A DNA stretch of 55,774 nt from an uncultured Flavobacteriales bacterium. GTDB taxonomy: Bacteria; Bacteroidota; Bacteroidia; Flavobacteriales; UBA1820. The stretch is taken from positions 1 through 55,774 of the forward strand of contig CABSLV010000011.1 in NCBI GenBank assembly GCA_902478645.1. The letters are read 5' to 3'. Below are positions 7,362 to 13,917 of this stretch, piece after piece; within the stretch, counting starts at the first letter, position 1; each line of letters opens with the position of its first letter. The position numbers were made by a program, and so were the translations under genes. The notes below the pieces were generated by a model. That model was not told the DNA's origin. It saw only the letters and a program-made list of their open reading frames with translations, and searched no databases.

Positions 7362-9803
7362 ATGTTCAGAAACCTTTTGATTTCGATTTTCGCGCTGGCG
7401 GGGTGTGCTGCCTTTGCCCAGCCTTACTCCGGGCGCGTGTACCGCGATACGGACGGCGACGGGACTTTCTCCCGGGGCGACCGGCCCATCGCCGGGGTAA
7501 AAGTATCGGACGGGATAAACGTAACCCGGACGGACAAAGACGGAGCATTTACCTTGCCGGGATACGACGACACGCGTTTCATCTTCGTGACCGTTCCTTC
7601 GGGGTATTTCGCCCTGCACCCGTGGATTCCGGCCGGAAGCGCCCAGAGCTACGATTTTGCCCTCCAACCCAGAAAAGAGGGCGAAGTGATCCGTTTTGCC
7701 CAAATCGCCGACAACGAAACCCCCGAATCCTGGCGTTGGGTGCAGGCACTCAAGGACTATGCCCGCAACGAGCACTTGGATTTCATCCTGCATTCGGGCG
7801 ACATCTGCTACGAACCCGGTATCCGCTTTCATGGTGACAGCGTAACCACCGCTACGATGGGCGTGCCGGTGTACTACACGATGGGCAACCACGACCTGAT
7901 GAAGAAAGTACCCGTGCCGGAATACCTCTACCAGGAGAATTTCGGACCGGTGTGGTACAGCTTCGAGGCGGGGAACACCCACTTCATCGTCCTGCCGATG
8001 TACATCGGCGACGGAAAACCCACCTACACCGCCGAGCAGAACTACCGCTGGCTCAAGAACGACCTGGCCCACGTGGATCCCGACCAGAACATCGTCGTGG
8101 TAACGCACTACAACAACACCCTGGGGGAACAGCTCGTCTTCAAATCCAAAGAGGGATCGATCCGTTTCAAGGACGATGATCGCTTCATCGCTCACATCCT
8201 CGGGCACTGGCACATCAACCACCAGCGGCTGATCGACGGGCGGATCCGCTACATCGTTACCTCGCCCTCGAACAAGGGAGGCAAGGACCATTCTCCCTCG
8301 GCCTTCCGCGTGATCTCCATCGACCGCAAAGGAAACATCTCGTCCGAGAACATCTACTCGTATTCCCGGATGAACATGGCCATCGTCAGTCCTTCGCGCA
8401 CCGCTCGCGCAGGGGCTCCGCTGCGCATATCGGTCAATGCCTACAACACCGCCGCTTCGGTTCGCCGGGTGGACTACACCGTAACGGACGCCGCCGGGAA
8501 AAACTGGGCCAAAGGCACGCTCGCACCGAACACCGACTGGAATTACAGCACGGACGTCGACCTGTCCAAGGCCCCGCAGGGCGATACGCTCACCCTTAAG
8601 GTAACGGCCACCTGCTCCGACGGGACGAGCCGCACCATGGAACGCCGTTTTGCCTTCGGCACCCTTCCTTCGGTGAACATCTCAGGGCAGTGGGCACAGC
8701 TACGGGGCAACGAGATGCACAACGATACGATCGGCACCGACCATCCGGTACGCGCCCTGCAACTCCTCTGGACGGCCAACGCCGGAGGGAACATCTTCAT
8801 GACTTCGCCCATCGTGGCACAGGGGAAAGTGTTCGTCGCCACGATGGACAACAACCTGGCCGGACGTTCGGCTGTGGTGGCTTTCGATGCCGCTACCGGA
8901 GCGAAAGTATGGTCGCATCCTACGGCCAACAGCGTGAAGAACACCATTGTTTACGCCTCGGGAAAAGTCTTTGCGATGGATACCGAAGGGACGGTCTATG
9001 CCTTGGATGCCGATACGGGGCAGGTTGTATGGAAGAAAACTCTCGAAGTGGGGCTCCTTCCGGCTGCCGGAGCGGGGCTGGTGGTACGGGGCGATACCTT
9101 GTATGCGGGCGAAGGGCAGGGCCTTTCGGCACTTAACGTGGCCGACGGGGGACGCTACTGGCGCAATACGGACTTTTCACAGGCTACCGGTACGACGGTC
9201 AGCATGACCCTGGCGGGGAATACGCTGCTCAGCTCGCAGCAGTGGTCCGCACTCTACGGGACGGACATCAAGACCGGGAAGTTGCGCTGGAGCCTGGGGG
9301 GACCCGACCTGCGTTTCCGAGACGGTTCGCCGTCGGTGTACGACGGGATGATCTTCGTGGCCTCCAACCGGAAACTGTACGAGATCACGCCTCAGGGCGA
9401 TTTCCGCCATCTGCGCCACACGGGGCATATCTTCCAGGGGGCTTCCTGCCCGCTGCTGACCGATAGTTTGTTTATCATCGGGACTTCTACCGAGGGGCTG
9501 CTGGCCTTCGATCGGGAAAATTTCGACCTGCGCTGGCAGCTGCGCACCGATCCGGCTATTTTCTATACCGCCCCTTATTCGTGGCACGAGGCCCGCACGG
9601 TCGATGCTTCGGCGGTGCAGGTAGGACAGGATGCGCTGCTCTTCGGGGCTTCGGACGGGCTGTTGCGTTTGGCGCGGATCGATAACGGGGAGGTTTTGTG
9701 GCATTACGACTTTGCCACCCCGGTGTTTACCACTCCGGCCGGGGTGGACGGGGTGATCTTCGTGGCCGATTTTGCGGGGAACGTTTACGCATTTGCGCTG
9801 TAA
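7362..9803 (+). CDS. Secreted calcineurin-like phosphoesterase fused to PQQ-type beta-propeller
   Basis: An 813-residue exported protein. After a signal peptide, with LAGC at 12-15 as a possible lipobox (an ordinary cut after AFAQ is as likely), comes a Cna-B/SdrD-like strand domain (about 21-105) with the metallophosphoesterase N-terminal DTDGDGTF start. A calcineurin-like phosphoesterase core follows (about 110-300): IADNE, GDICYE, GNHD, THYNN and GHWHIN. The usual first Asp-x-His is here Asp-x-Glu. A beta-sandwich (about 320-425) leads to PQQ_2-type propeller repeats (about 430-813) with WAQLRGNEMHND and YALDADTGQVVW-like blades. It is co-transcribed with the SGNH hydrolase (4-nt gap), suggesting joint attack on a decorated glycan or phosphodiester (inference). 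Confidence 0.85.
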   Translation: MFRNLLISIFALAGCAAFAQPYSGRVYRDTDGDGTFSRGDRPIAGVKVSDGINVTRTDKDGAFTLPGYDDTRFIFVTVPSGYFALHPWIPAGSAQSYDFALQPRKEGEVIRFAQIADNETPESWRWVQALKDYARNEHLDFILHSGDICYEPGIRFHGDSVTTATMGVPVYYTMGNHDLMKKVPVPEYLYQENFGPVWYSFEAGNTHFIVLPMYIGDGKPTYTAEQNYRWLKNDLAHVDPDQNIVVVTHYNNTLGEQLVFKSKEGSIRFKDDDRFIAHILGHWHINHQRLIDGRIRYIVTSPSNKGGKDHSPSAFRVISIDRKGNISSENIYSYSRMNMAIVSPSRTARAGAPLRISVNAYNTAASVRRVDYTVTDAAGKNWAKGTLAPNTDWNYSTDVDLSKAPQGDTLTLKVTATCSDGTSRTMERRFAFGTLPSVNISGQWAQLRGNEMHNDTIGTDHPVRALQLLWTANAGGNIFMTSPIVAQGKVFVATMDNNLAGRSAVVAFDAATGAKVWSHPTANSVKNTIVYASGKVFAMDTEGTVYALDADTGQVVWKKTLEVGLLPAAGAGLVVRGDTLYAGEGQGLSALNVADGGRYWRNTDFSQATGTTVSMTLAGNTLLSSQQWSALYGTDIKTGKLRWSLGGPDLRFRDGSPSVYDGMIFVASNRKLYEITPQGDFRHLRHTGHIFQGASCPLLTDSLFIIGTSTEGLLAFDRENFDLRWQLRTDPAIFYTAPYSWHEARTVDASAVQVGQDALLFGASDGLLRLARIDNGEVLWHYDFATPVFTTPAGVDGVIFVADFAGNVYAFAL

Positions 9804-9806
9804 CCG

Positions 9807-9876
9807 GCGTATGTCCCCAAGCGAGCAAGGCGTGGTCCCTTCCGGGACCGCGCCTTGCTCGCTTGGGGACATACGC
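9807..9876. terminator. 70-nt near-perfect palindrome, convergent junction (P2)
   Basis: Arms 9807-9839 and 9844-9876 pair over 33 bp with one mismatch (a G-U wobble in RNA) and a 4-nt loop. It begins 3 nt after the phosphoesterase-propeller stop and ends 6 nt before the CDF gene's stop on the other strand. A T-run follows at 9877-9881, so it is a strong terminator for the plus strand. Confidence 0.85.
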
Positions 9877-9882
9877 TTTTTC

Positions 9883-10815
9883 CTAAACCTGCTTACAGCA
9901 GATACCTTTCAATGGCTCGACGTGGATATTGACAAATGTTTGTGCGCCGAAACGGTTTTTGAGCGCATGCTCGATCTCGGTAGTAGTATGGTGCGTATAT
10001 TCCAGAGAGAGTTTGCCGTCCATCCGGATATGCATCTCGATGGCGAAGTAATTGCCTATCTTGCGGGTGCGCAGGTTGTGCAGGTCGGACACACCGTCGA
10101 ATCCCAGGACGATGCTTTCGATTTCCTTTTCCGTTTCCTCCGGCAGGGATTTTTCCAGCAGTTCCCCGATACTGGGCAGCGATAGTTTGATCGCTACCCG
10201 GACGATGAAGTAGCTCACCAGAATGGCGGCCAAAGGATCGAGAATAACCCATCGTTCTCCCAGCAGAACAGCTCCGCCGATGCCCACGGCCGTTCCGATC
10301 GAGGAGAGGGCGTCGCTGCGGTGGTGCCAGGCATTGGCCATGACGGCTTGCGAATCGAGTTTGCGACCTTCGGCTACCGTATAACGATAAAGCGCTTCTT
10401 TGACCACGATCGAGATCAAGGCTGCCATGAGCGCCAGACGATCCGGCCGCTTGAGCGGCTCGCCTTGGAGGAAGTCAACGATCGAAAGGCACCCGTTGTA
10501 AAAGATCCCGACACCGACCACCAACAGGACGATACCGATGATGGCCGTAGCGAGGGTTTCGTATTTTCCGTGTCCGTAGTCGTGGTCGTCGTCCCGAGGT
10601 TTGCCCGAGACGCGCACGAAGGCCAGCACGACGATGTCGGTGGCAAAGTCCGAGAGAGAATGCACGGCGTCGGCGATCATGGCGGCACTGTGCCCCAGGA
10701 TACCGGCTGCGAATTTGAAGACAACCAGCAACAGGTTTACCGCACTGCCTATGAGGGTTACCCGGTATATTTTCCGCTCACGGATGTTGTCCGTATGCTG
10801 TTCCTCAAGTTTCAT
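9883..10815 (-). CDS. Cation diffusion facilitator (CDF) metal exporter
   Basis: A 310-residue inner-membrane Zn2+/Fe2+/Mn2+:H+ antiporter-type exporter. It has about six transmembrane segments followed by a cytoplasmic ferredoxin-like dimer domain (about 220-305). Metal-site signatures are DAVHSLSDFATD in TM2 (D49, H52, D56, D60) and HHRSD in TM5. A His/Asp-rich DDDHDYGHGKYE loop sits between TM2 and TM3, and the protein ends in a CC-containing tail (GICCKQV). The ATG at 10815 (MKLEEQHT) is preferred over upstream starts, which run through a terminator and into the antisense of the next gene. It lies downstream of the small lipoprotein's terminator and I see no convincing -7 box of its own. 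Confidence 0.92.
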   Translation of the reverse strand: MKLEEQHTDNIRERKIYRVTLIGSAVNLLLVVFKFAAGILGHSAAMIADAVHSLSDFATDIVVLAFVRVSGKPRDDDHDYGHGKYETLATAIIGIVLLVVGVGIFYNGCLSIVDFLQGEPLKRPDRLALMAALISIVVKEALYRYTVAEGRKLDSQAVMANAWHHRSDALSSIGTAVGIGGAVLLGERWVILDPLAAILVSYFIVRVAIKLSLPSIGELLEKSLPEETEKEIESIVLGFDGVSDLHNLRTRKIGNYFAIEMHIRMDGKLSLEYTHHTTTEIEHALKNRFGAQTFVNIHVEPLKGICCKQV

Positions 10816-10850
10816 ATCAGAAAAATAATGGATGTCGTGACTGAAAAAGA

Positions 10851-10889
10851 AAAATATTGCCGACCTAAAGGCCGGCAATATTTTTTCTT
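10851..10889 (-). terminator. Intrinsic terminator of the small lipoprotein gene
   Basis: A 12-bp stem, AAAATATTGCCG (10851-10862) with CGGCAATATTTT (10873-10884), has T-tracts on both strands. It ends the minus-strand transcript of the gene at 10922-11107. Confidence 0.8.
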
Positions 10890-10921
10890 CAGATCCCTTC
10901 GGGATCCTTGTTCTCCTTTGC

Positions 10922-11107
10922 TTATTCAGCAGCAGCGGTGTCAACAGCAACCGTGTCAACAGCAGCGGAATCAACAGCTGCAGAGTCAACAACGACAGCC
11001 TCTTCAACCGTAGCCTCAACCTCTACAGGAGCCTCTGCTTCGGAAGATTTGCAAGCAGCAAACAGAGCTACTACTGCAAACGACATAAGAACAACTACTT
11101 TTTTCAT
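10922..11107 (-). CDS. Small lipoprotein with VD(S/T)AA pentapeptide repeats
   Basis: A 61-residue lipoprotein precursor. A basic start (MKKVVV), a hydrophobic core and LFAAC with C19 give a lipoprotein signal, leaving a mature chain of only about 43 residues. That chain is acidic and made almost wholly of Ala, Val, Glu, Asp: APVEVEATVEEAVV, then four tandem pentapeptides of the form V-D-S/T-A/V-A, encoded by 15-bp DNA repeats. There are no aromatic or enzyme-like residues, so it is probably an extended envelope or periplasmic spacer (inference). It has a clear promoter, an inverted-repeat leader and a terminator of its own, which supports it being a real, well-expressed gene. I do not recognise a named family. 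Confidence 0.8.
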   Translation of the reverse strand: MKKVVVLMSFAVVALFAACKSSEAEAPVEVEATVEEAVVVDSAAVDSAAVDTVAVDTAAAE

Positions 11108-11162
11108 TTTGCTAACGACTTAAAATTGTTTATAATACCTGATATTCAAACGACTTTCGCCC

Positions 11163-11183
11163 AAAAGGAACATTGTTCCTTTT
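11163..11183 (-). promoter_or_regulatory. Perfect inverted repeat in the lipoprotein gene's leader
   Basis: AAAAGGAACA (11163-11172) and TGTTCCTTTT (11174-11183) are perfectly complementary around one base. It lies just after the -7 box, close to the start of the transcript, so it is either an operator or a 5'-stabilising mRNA hairpin. Confidence 0.6.
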
Positions 11184-11190
11184 GACCCGA

Positions 11191-11198
11191 CAAAGATA
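11191..11198 (-). promoter_or_regulatory. Promoter -7 box of the small lipoprotein gene
   Basis: TATCTTTG on the minus strand, about 84 nt before the start codon, in an AT-rich 240-base intergenic region (11108-11346) that otherwise shows nothing I can name. Confidence 0.7.
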
Positions 11199-11346
11199 TA
11201 AAATATATTTTGTTAGATGTATGTTAAATACGATATTTTTTAAGCAAACGATAATTATTGTGTATATCTCTGTATGAGGGCTTTTTTGATAAATTGTTTA
11301 TCTGAAAAAACACCTAAAACAATATTTGTCTTAAGTATTCTTTAAC

Positions 11347-12546
11347 TCACAATTCCCCCTCGGCCTGCATCTCATCCAAGGTTTCCAGGATTTTTTTGCA
11401 ACCGAAAGCTATCTCGTCCTCCGAAATGGTCAGCGGCGGAGACAGGCGCAAAGCCCGGTGTTCGTACAGCAGCAGGAAGGTGATCACACCCTTCTTCAGC
11501 AAACGGGTTACCAGCTTCGGAGCCACATCGTCCCGCTCAAACATCGGAGCCAGCATCAGACCCATGCCCCGGATCTCTTGGATAGCCGGATGTACCAGCA
11601 GCGAACGGAACAGTTTTTCTTTTTCCAAAGTGCGGGGGATGATGTCCCCTTCGGTGAGGATACGGAGCGTCTCCAGGCACGAAGCTGCGATGACCGGGTT
11701 GCCTCCGAAAGTCGTTACATGCCCCATCTTGGGATGGTCGAGCAGCATCTGCATCTTTTCGAGCGAGGAAACGAACCCTCCCACCGGAAGTCCTCCGCCC
11801 ATCGCCTTGCCGATGGCCAGGATATCCGGCACGATGTCGAAATTCTGATAGCCGAACAAACGACCCGTGCGGCCGAATCCCGGCTGGATCTCATCGATGA
11901 TCAACTGTGTACCGGTCTGGGTGCAACGCTCCCGGACGGCTTTCAACCAACCGTCTTTCGGCACGACGAAGCCCGCTCCGCCCTGGATGGATTCCAACAG
12001 GACACCTGCCGTACGCTCGGTGATCATCTCGATGTCATCGAAGTTGTTGAACTCCAAGAAACGGACATCGGGTATCAAGGGACGGAACGCCCGTTTTTGC
12101 TCCTCCACTCCGAGCATACTGAGCGAGCCTTGTGTATTGCCGTGATAGGCCCACCGCGCACCGATCATTTCCGTGCGCCCGGTAACACGCTTGGCCAGTT
12201 TGATGCTCGCTTCGATGGCCTCCGTTCCGGAATTGACCATGTAGAGGCAGTCCAGTCCCGGCTCCAGCATCTCGGTGAGCATCCGGGAGTATTCCAGCGG
12301 CGCATCCTGGATGAATTCCCCGTAAACCATCACATGCATGTAGCGATCTACCTGATCCTTGATGGCACGGATCACCCGCGGGTTGGAGTGGCCGATGACG
12401 TTGGCCGATACGCCGGCCTCCAGGTCGAGATAAGCCCGGCCGGATTTGTCGTATATCCACGAACCTTCTGCCCGGTCGATGTCCAGCCCCAGCGGGTAGG
12501 GCGTGGTCTGGGCTTGGTATCGTTTGAATTGTTCGAGTCTGTCCAT
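11347..12546 (-). CDS. Class III PLP-dependent aminotransferase
   Basis: A 399-residue fold-type I aminotransferase of the acetylornithine / ornithine / 4-aminobutyrate group, moving an amino group to 2-oxoglutarate or pyruvate. The PLP site is visible: NSGTEA (106-111) binding phosphate, D218 in IIDEIQPGFGRTG and the Schiff-base K247 in AIGKAMGGGLP. I took the ATG at 12546 (MDRLEQF), which lies just after the promoter; upstream in-frame starts would place the promoter inside the gene. No arginine or GABA genes are nearby, so the substrate is open. It is transcribed from a TATCTTTG belonging to repeat copy R4. I see no clear hairpin after its stop. Confidence 0.88.
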   Translation of the reverse strand: MDRLEQFKRYQAQTTPYPLGLDIDRAEGSWIYDKSGRAYLDLEAGVSANVIGHSNPRVIRAIKDQVDRYMHVMVYGEFIQDAPLEYSRMLTEMLEPGLDCLYMVNSGTEAIEASIKLAKRVTGRTEMIGARWAYHGNTQGSLSMLGVEEQKRAFRPLIPDVRFLEFNNFDDIEMITERTAGVLLESIQGGAGFVVPKDGWLKAVRERCTQTGTQLIIDEIQPGFGRTGRLFGYQNFDIVPDILAIGKAMGGGLPVGGFVSSLEKMQMLLDHPKMGHVTTFGGNPVIAASCLETLRILTEGDIIPRTLEKEKLFRSLLVHPAIQEIRGMGLMLAPMFERDDVAPKLVTRLLKKGVITFLLLYEHRALRLSPPLTISEDEIAFGCKKILETLDEMQAEGEL

Positions 12547-12571
12547 ATTGTTTTCGTTGTTTTCGACAATG

Positions 12572-12579
12572 CAAAGATA
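12572..12579 (-). promoter_or_regulatory. Promoter -7 box of the aminotransferase gene
   Basis: TATCTTTG on the minus strand, 25 nt before the ATG, at the junction with repeat R4 exactly as at lysO. Confidence 0.7.
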
Positions 12580-12667
12580 AGCAAAGGCGGGCGCAGCGGG
12601 AAGAAGGGAGAACGAAGTTTTCCGCTTTAACACGCAGCCGGCCGCATCCTTTTCTTATGAAAAGACA
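12580..12667 (-). repeat. Promoter-bearing dispersed repeat, copy R4
   Basis: Read on the minus strand it aligns with R1-R3 along its length: TGTCTTTT opening, ATAAGAAAAGGATGCGGCCGGC (compare ATAAGATAGGATGCGCCTCGGC, here split for length), GGAAAACTTCG, TTCTCCC, then CCGCCTTTGCTTATCTTTG. It is more diverged than R1 to R3 and is oriented toward the aminotransferase gene it precedes. Confidence 0.65.
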
Positions 12668-12715
12668 GTCCATGCGAGTGTAGCGGGAAGAAAGGAGGAC
12701 GACGTTTTATTCGCA
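12668..12715 (-). repeat. Partial copy of the dispersed repeat, R5
   Basis: On the minus strand, GCGAATAAAACGTCGTCC followed by CTTTCTTCCCGCT resembles the second half of R4, and it abuts R4 head-to-tail, mirroring the R1-R2 tandem. Its outer end overlaps the last codons of the HxlR gene. Confidence 0.5.
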
Positions 12716-13072
12716 CGACTTGCCGGTGTACCGATCCCGATCCTGCAGGATGTCCGGAAGATTCCGCAGCGCCCAATCGACCAATTCTTCAATATGGGGC
12801 ATCAGACTTTCTCCGCGCCAGGAGAGACGGTATTCTACCCGAGGGGGTACCTGTGGAAAAACTTCCCGAACGACCAATCCGTCAGCCTCCAAATCACGAA
12901 GGGTAACAGTAAGCATCCGCTGGGAGACATCCCCCAGACTGCGATGGATCTCCCCGAAACGGAGCGTCCCGTTGGCTTTGAGTGTAATCAACACCAGGAG
13001 CGACCACTTGTTCCCAAGACGTCCCAGAAAATCCCGGACGGGACAAACTCCGGTATGATGAAAATTTTTCAT
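12707..13072 (-). CDS. HxlR family winged-helix regulator
   Basis: A 121-residue DNA-binding protein of the HxlR (DUF24) family, dimeric MarR-like winged helix regulators that often sense electrophiles or disulfide stress. The family hallmark CPVRDFLGRLGNKWSLLVL lies at the N-terminus with the conserved, usually redox-active, Cys (C10 from this start), followed by RFGEIHRSLGDVSQRMLT (recognition helix region) and a wing rich in PRVEYRLS. I chose the ATG at 13072 because AGGGAGG sits 6 nt ahead of it; an ATG two codons earlier is possible. It is divergent from the DJ-1 family gene at 13222, and near-identical 15-mers in the shared upstream region suggest it controls that gene and itself. Confidence 0.88.
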   Translation of the reverse strand: MKNFHHTGVCPVRDFLGRLGNKWSLLVLITLKANGTLRFGEIHRSLGDVSQRMLTVTLRDLEADGLVVREVFPQVPPRVEYRLSWRGESLMPHIEELVDWALRNLPDILQDRDRYTGKSCE

Positions 13073-13121
13073 ACGCATCCTCCCTTTCTCAAGATCCTTT
13101 TGGTGCAAATCTTCCCTTTTT

Positions 13122-13136
13122 GTAAGTAACTTATCT
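13122..13136. promoter_or_regulatory. Candidate HxlR operator, distal copy
   Basis: GTAAGTAACTTATCT, differing at one base from the 15-mer at 13190-13204. It lies 50 nt before the hxlR start codon and may mediate autoregulation. Confidence 0.5.
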
Positions 13137-13171
13137 CCAAGTGCCTTCTTGACAAGGGAAGATAATTGCCC

Positions 13172-13179
13172 TACTTTTG
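13172..13179 (+). promoter_or_regulatory. Promoter -7 box of the DJ-1 family gene
   Basis: TACTTTTG fits TAnnTTTG. It overlaps the left arm of the inverted repeat at 13177-13197, so a bound regulator would block it. Confidence 0.6.
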
Positions 13180-13204
13180 CTTACCAAAAGTAAGCAACTT
13201 ATCT
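13177..13204. promoter_or_regulatory. Candidate HxlR operator overlapping the DJ-1 promoter
   Basis: TTGCTTAC (13177-13184) and GTAAGCAA (13190-13197) form a perfect 8-bp inverted repeat with a 5-nt spacer, running into GTAAGCAACTTATCT (13190-13204). Position over the promoter start suggests repression by the divergent HxlR protein. Confidence 0.55.
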
Positions 13205-13221
13205 ATCATAACCAATAAGAC

Positions 13222-13749
13222 ATGGAAAAAAAAGTAGCCGTATTGGCCGTAGACCCCGTCAACGGGAGCGGCCTGTTTCAGTACCTGGAAGACTTTTATG
13301 AAAACCACATTCCGTACGAGGTATTCGCCGTGGCAGCATCGAAAAACATCAGAACCAATTCCGGCGTTGCCCTGACGGTAGACGGAACGATCGACTCCCT
13401 CAAAGGACACAGCGGAGAATACGATGCCCTGGTGTTTGCCTGCGGAGACGCCATGCCGGTCTTTGCCGCCAACGCCGACAAACCGTACAACGTCGATCTG
13501 CTGGAAGTGGTACGCGAATTTGCCCAGGCCGGAAAGATCCTGATAGGACATTGCGCCGCCGCGCTGGTCTTCGAGAAAGCCGGAGCTACCGAGGGGCGGC
13601 GTGTAACGCTTCACCCGATGGCAAAACCGGCCATCGTCAAAGGCTGCGCGACAGACCAAGCCGTCGAGGTCGATGGGCCGTTGTTCACCGCACGGGACGA
13701 GCACGCGATCGGTGAACTGCTGCCCTATGTGGAAAAAGCACTGAAATGA
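13222..13749 (+). CDS. DJ-1/PfpI family protein
   Basis: A 175-residue cytoplasmic protein of the DJ-1/PfpI (class I glutamine amidotransferase-like) superfamily, with the nucleophile-elbow Cys C111 in LIGHCAAALVFEKAG and the ACGDAMP strand-loop (73-79) that precedes it in space. Members act as glyoxalases, protein deglycases, chaperones or amidases; which one cannot be decided here. It begins at MEKKVAVLAV, 43 nt after its promoter. Divergence from an HxlR regulator with shared operator-like repeats suggests it is induced by reactive electrophiles or aldehydes (inference). A bidirectional terminator follows. Confidence 0.87.
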   Translation: MEKKVAVLAVDPVNGSGLFQYLEDFYENHIPYEVFAVAASKNIRTNSGVALTVDGTIDSLKGHSGEYDALVFACGDAMPVFAANADKPYNVDLLEVVREFAQAGKILIGHCAAALVFEKAGATEGRRVTLHPMAKPAIVKGCATDQAVEVDGPLFTARDEHAIGELLPYVEKALK

Positions 13750-13791
13750 CCCAAGGCTGGAGGCGAAAATCCCCTCGCCCCTTCCTCCCCG

Positions 13792-13827
13792 AAAAAAAAA
13801 CGCCGCAGATGCTCTGCGGCGTTTTTT
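13792..13827. terminator. Bidirectional intrinsic terminator (DJ-1 / infB)
   Basis: CGCCGCAG (13801-13808) pairs with CTGCGGCG (13814-13821), flanked by nine A and six T, so both the plus-strand DJ-1 transcript and the minus-strand rimP-nusA-infB transcript end here. Confidence 0.88.
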
Positions 13828-13917
13828 GAAATACGGTTTCTTTCTCTTCTTCTCCTGCCCGTTCTTTGTCCGGAATCGTCCTTTTTCCCAAAGACCCGGA
13901 AAGCAGGGAAAACGGGA

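Noticed and set aside
10908..11123. Plus-strand Ser/Thr/Ala-rich frame opposite the small lipoprotein
   Set aside because: It is the antisense translation of the 15-bp repeats; only the minus strand has a promoter, lipoprotein signal and terminator.
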